Origin: Streptomyces smyrnaeus
GTDB taxonomy: Bacteria; Actinomycetota; Actinomycetes; Streptomycetales; Streptomycetaceae
Length of the DNA stretch: 64,000 bases
Direction of reading: 5' to 3'
Assembly (NCBI RefSeq): GCF_017676345.1
Contig: NZ_JAFFZM010000012.1
Coordinates: forward strand, 1-64,000
Within the stretch, counting starts at the first letter, position 1, and every line of letters starts with the position of its first letter. The translations under genes were made by a program, and so were the position numbers. The notes beneath the pieces are model-generated. The model searched no databases. It saw only the letters and a program-made list of their open reading frames with translations, and was not told the DNA's origin. This document shows, piece by piece, positions 61,816 through 64,000 of the stretch.

Positions 61816-62602
61816 GTCCGGCCCCTCCGTCCTGGGCCGCGGCGTCGTCGGCCGCGGTCTCGTCTGCTGCGCTGCCGTCGGTGGTGGCACGGGCCGCCGT
61901 GGGACGGCCCGCCGCGGTGCTCGCCGCCATGGTGTTCGCCGTCGTGGCGTCGGCCGCCGTGGTGTCGGCTGCCGCCGGGAAGGCGCGCCGTACGAACGAG
62001 GCGATATGTGCGTGGACGGCCTGTGCCGCGCCCTCCGCGTCGCCCTCGACGGCGAGTCGCAGGATCTCCCGGTGCTCGTCGGCCTCCCGCTGCCAGGACG
62101 GGTCGGCCGCCCAGGCCACGGCCGAGACCAGGGCCGCCTGGTCGCGGACCTCGTCGAGCATCCGGGTGAGCAGCGGGTTGCCGCAGGGCTGGTACAGGGC
62201 GCGGTGGAACTCCCGGTTGGCCAGGGAGCGTTCGGCGGCGTCGGTGGCCGCGTCCGCGCGGTCGAGAGCTTCGCGGGCCGTATCGAGCGCGGCGCTCCTT
62301 CGCACCGCGCGGCGTACCGCTTCCGGCTCCAGCAGCAGCCGTACGTCGTAGACCTCCCGTGCCATCGATGCGTCCACCGTGCGCACCGTGACGCCCTTGT
62401 ACTGGCTCATCACCACCAGCCCGGTCCCGGCCAGCGTCTTGAGCGCCTCGCGCACGGGCGTCTTGGATACCCCGAACTGTGCCGCGAGCTCGGTCTCGAC
62501 CAGCGTCTGGCCCGGCGACAACTGGCCTGTGAGGATGCGGTGTTTGATCGCCTCCAGCACATATTGCGTGCGCGAGGGGATGGGGGTCGGGACGGTCGTC
62601 AT
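61799..62602 (-). CDS. GntR/FadR-family regulator
   Basis: A 267-residue regulator. The N-terminal winged helix (about 10-75) has AAQFGVSKTPVREALKTLAGTGLV; the FCD ligand domain (about 90-215) carries metal-binding His/Asp positions (REFHRALY, EHREILRLAVEG). An Ala/Thr/Asp-rich tail of about 40 residues follows. The start at 62602 is preferred over 62626. It heads the minus-strand unit GntR-dapA-ilvD and probably senses a sugar acid or keto-deoxy intermediate. Confidence 0.87.
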   Translation of the reverse strand: MTTVPTPIPSRTQYVLEAIKHRILTGQLSPGQTLVETELAAQFGVSKTPVREALKTLAGTGLVVMSQYKGVTVRTVDASMAREVYDVRLLLEPEAVRRAVRRSAALDTAREALDRADAATDAAERSLANREFHRALYQPCGNPLLTRMLDEVRDQAALVSAVAWAADPSWQREADEHREILRLAVEGDAEGAAQAVHAHIASFVRRAFPAAADTTAADATTANTMAASTAAGRPTAARATTDGSAADETAADDAAAQDGGAGHGHGS

Positions 62603-62624
62603 GGGCCCTCGGATCTCACATATC

Positions 62625-62642
62625 ACGTCTCATATATGACGT
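62625..62642. promoter_or_regulatory. Dyad upstream of GntR gene
   Basis: ACGTC and GACGT flank TCATATAT, and a 10-bp palindrome TCATATATGA (62630-62639) overlaps it, about 25 bp before the GntR start in an AT-rich patch. It is a candidate autoregulatory site; FadR-type operators are short dyads of this kind. Confidence 0.45.
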
Positions 62643-63130
62643 ACGAAGTACGACGGTCCGAAGGTAGAAGGGGGTCCGGGCGACGTCAACGCTTCGGACA
62701 CGACCAGTTACGCAGCTATGATGAATGTGCCATCGCGAACATCGATGTCGGTCACCACATCTCACCTTGGAGGCCTGTCCAAGCGGCACGATGCAGAGCG
62801 CAGCGGCCGGTCGTCGTGTGGGCGTCGACGGGTTGTTGTGTGTGCTCAGGGGCGGAGAAGTGCCCGAGCAACTACAAGAATTTGCACTCGACGAAAGGGT
62901 GTCGATCTCTGTGTGGGAAGTCGTTCAGCAGGGCCGGGCTCCACGTCCTCCACGTCCATGGGGCCCATGTGATGGATGGGGCTCACGTGGCTCGTGGGAC
63001 CTGTGAGATAGGGCATACCGCTCAGCGGTGCAGGCTGTCCGGACGGCCGAGTAGTCTACGGAAGATTTTCGGAACCTTGTCCCTCGGTTGGTGCTGCGTG
63101 CACCAGCTGTGATCTTCCCGAGGACGCCGC
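62643..63130. other. Low-GC gap with weak coding potential
   Basis: About 490 bp between the GntR and symporter genes, visibly poorer in G+C than the rest, with rare codons (TTT, CTA, AGG) in every open frame. Plus-strand frames 62718-62972 and 62725-63006 show no known family and no well-placed ribosome binding site. A TATGAT element (62717-62722) could be a -10 box. A GGTGC/GCACC hairpin lies near 63090-63105. I see no riboswitch that I can name. Confidence 0.4.
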
Positions 63131-64000
63131 GTGGATTCGCTCAACTCGTTCATTCTGGACGTCAACGACGTCTTCTGGACCTACCTCCTCATCCCCCTGG
63201 TGGTAGGTGCCGCGCTGTACTTCACGCTCCGTTCACGAGGGGTGCAGTTGCGGCTGCTGCCCGAGATGGTGCGGGTGCTCGGCGACAAGAGTCAGCCGGC
63301 CCCCGACGGCCGCAAGCAGGTGTCGTCCTTCGGCGCCTTCACCATCTCCGCCGCCGCCCGGGTCGGCACCGGCAATGTCGCCGGCGTGGCCGCCGCGATC
63401 ACCGCGGGCGGTGCGGGCGCCGTCTTCTGGATGTGGGTGATGGCCCTGCTGGGTGCCTCGTCCGCGTTCGTGGAGGCCTCCCTCGCCCAGCTGTACAAGG
63501 TCCGCAACCGGGACAGCGACGGCAAGGAGTCCGGTACCTACCGCGGCGGGCCCGCGTACTACATGCAGCGCGGCCTCGGAAAGCGCTGGCTGGGCCTGGT
63601 CTTCGCGGTCGTCATCACCCTGACCTTCGGCTTCGTCTTCAACGCCGTGCAGTCCAACACCATCGCCTCGGTCGCCCAGGGCTCCTTCGGGGACGACTTC
63701 CCCGTGGCGGGCGCGGGCGTGGCCGTCGTGGTGCTGCTGGCCCTGGTGATCTTCGGAGGCGTCCGGCGGATCGCGACGGTCACCCAGCTCGTCGTGCCGG
63801 TGATGGCCGTGATCTATCTGCTGCTCGGCCTCGCCGTCGTCATCCTCAACATCACCGACGTGCCGCGCGTCTTCGGGGACATCGTGGGCGGTGCCTTCGG
63901 CTTCCGCGAGGTCGCGGGCGGTGCCGTCGGCGCGGCGATCCAGCAGGGCATCCGGCGCGGGATGTTCTCCAACGAGGCCGGTCTGGGCTCGGCGCCCAAC
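63131..64000 (+). CDS. Alanine/glycine:sodium symporter (AGCS), 5' part
   Basis: The first 290 residues of an AGCS-family amino acid carrier, cut by the window end (normal length about 450-550). The N-terminus DVNDVFWTYLLIPLVVGAALYFT is followed by FGAFTISAAARVGTGNVAGVAAAITAGG, the family signature (in parts), and later RRGMFSNEAGLGSAPN, the conserved substrate-region motif. It should import alanine or glycine with Na+. GTG 63131 has GAGG 8 bp upstream. Confidence 0.9.
   Translation, partial: MDSLNSFILDVNDVFWTYLLIPLVVGAALYFTLRSRGVQLRLLPEMVRVLGDKSQPAPDGRKQVSSFGAFTISAAARVGTGNVAGVAAAITAGGAGAVFWMWVMALLGASSAFVEASLAQLYKVRNRDSDGKESGTYRGGPAYYMQRGLGKRWLGLVFAVVITLTFGFVFNAVQSNTIASVAQGSFGDDFPVAGAGVAVVVLLALVIFGGVRRIATVTQLVVPVMAVIYLLLGLAVVILNITDVPRVFGDIVGGAFGFREVAGGAVGAAIQQGIRRGMFSNEAGLGSAPN

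Noticed and set aside
62718..62972. Plus-strand 84-codon frame considered as a small peptide or DUF397-like gene
   Set aside because: It is Arg/Ser-rich with rare codons, has no supporting ribosome binding site and no conserved motif that I recognise; kept only as an unexplained region.

Overview
The window is high-GC (about 70%) DNA with strong GC3 bias, frequent GTG starts (one TTG), ATGA stop/start overlaps, Tat and lipoprotein signals, an LAxTG wall-sorting motif, CUT1 sugar importers that lack their own ATPase, and rare in-frame TTA codons. This points to the chromosome of a Streptomyces or close relative, in an accessory/metabolic region rich in plant-polysaccharide genes. No rRNA, tRNA, CRISPR array, prophage, insertion sequence or antibiotic cluster was seen.

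Layout. 1-4 kb: a sodium/solute symporter with an FAD amine/amino-acid oxidase, then a decayed MFS exporter. 4-5.3 kb: a cupin-type XRE regulator divergent from a DUF488 protein. 5.4-11.8 kb: the cello-oligosaccharide locus bglC-cebG-cebF-cebE with divergent cebR; CebR-type 14-mer operators lie in the cebR-cebE gap and over the bglC ribosome binding site. 11.8-23.5 kb: mostly single genes (an orphan LivK-like protein, DUF5996, a membrane-tethered XRE protein with a TTA codon, GNAT, DUF1059, a spermidine-synthase-like protein, an SGNH hydrolase, ArsR, a flavin reductase, a VOC/TetR pair with twin operators, a quinone-reductase-like MDR). 23.5-30.4 kb: haem acquisition, with two HtaA-domain surface proteins divergent from hmuTUV across an iron box. 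30.4-40.6 kb: CDF metal exporter, MFS exporter, methyltransferase, aldo/keto reductase, a Zur-box-preceded cysteine-free ribosomal protein L32, an XRE/NmrA pair, and helR with a structured leader.

40.7-62.6 kb is the main system: plant cell wall (pectin/arabinan-type) use. It encodes secreted enzymes (GH43, an alginate-lyase-family protein, a PL1 pectate lyase, a PL1-CE8 fusion and a rhamnogalacturonan-acetylesterase-like SGNH protein). It also encodes a CUT1 importer split over two transcription units, a second GH43 without signal peptide, a DUF6807 protein, a Gfo/Idh/MocA oxidoreductase, an IlvD/Edd sugar-acid dehydratase, a DapA-family lyase, and LacI and GntR regulators. The dehydrogenase/dehydratase/aldolase set suggests a non-phosphorylating oxidative route for an imported sugar; this is an inference. 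The window ends inside an alanine/sodium symporter gene.

Points most worth following are the TTCGAAATACC operator array in front of the LacI gene and a related box before the importer operon, three TTA (bldA-type) codons, the cysteine-free L32 gene that is easy to miss, and the helR leader.
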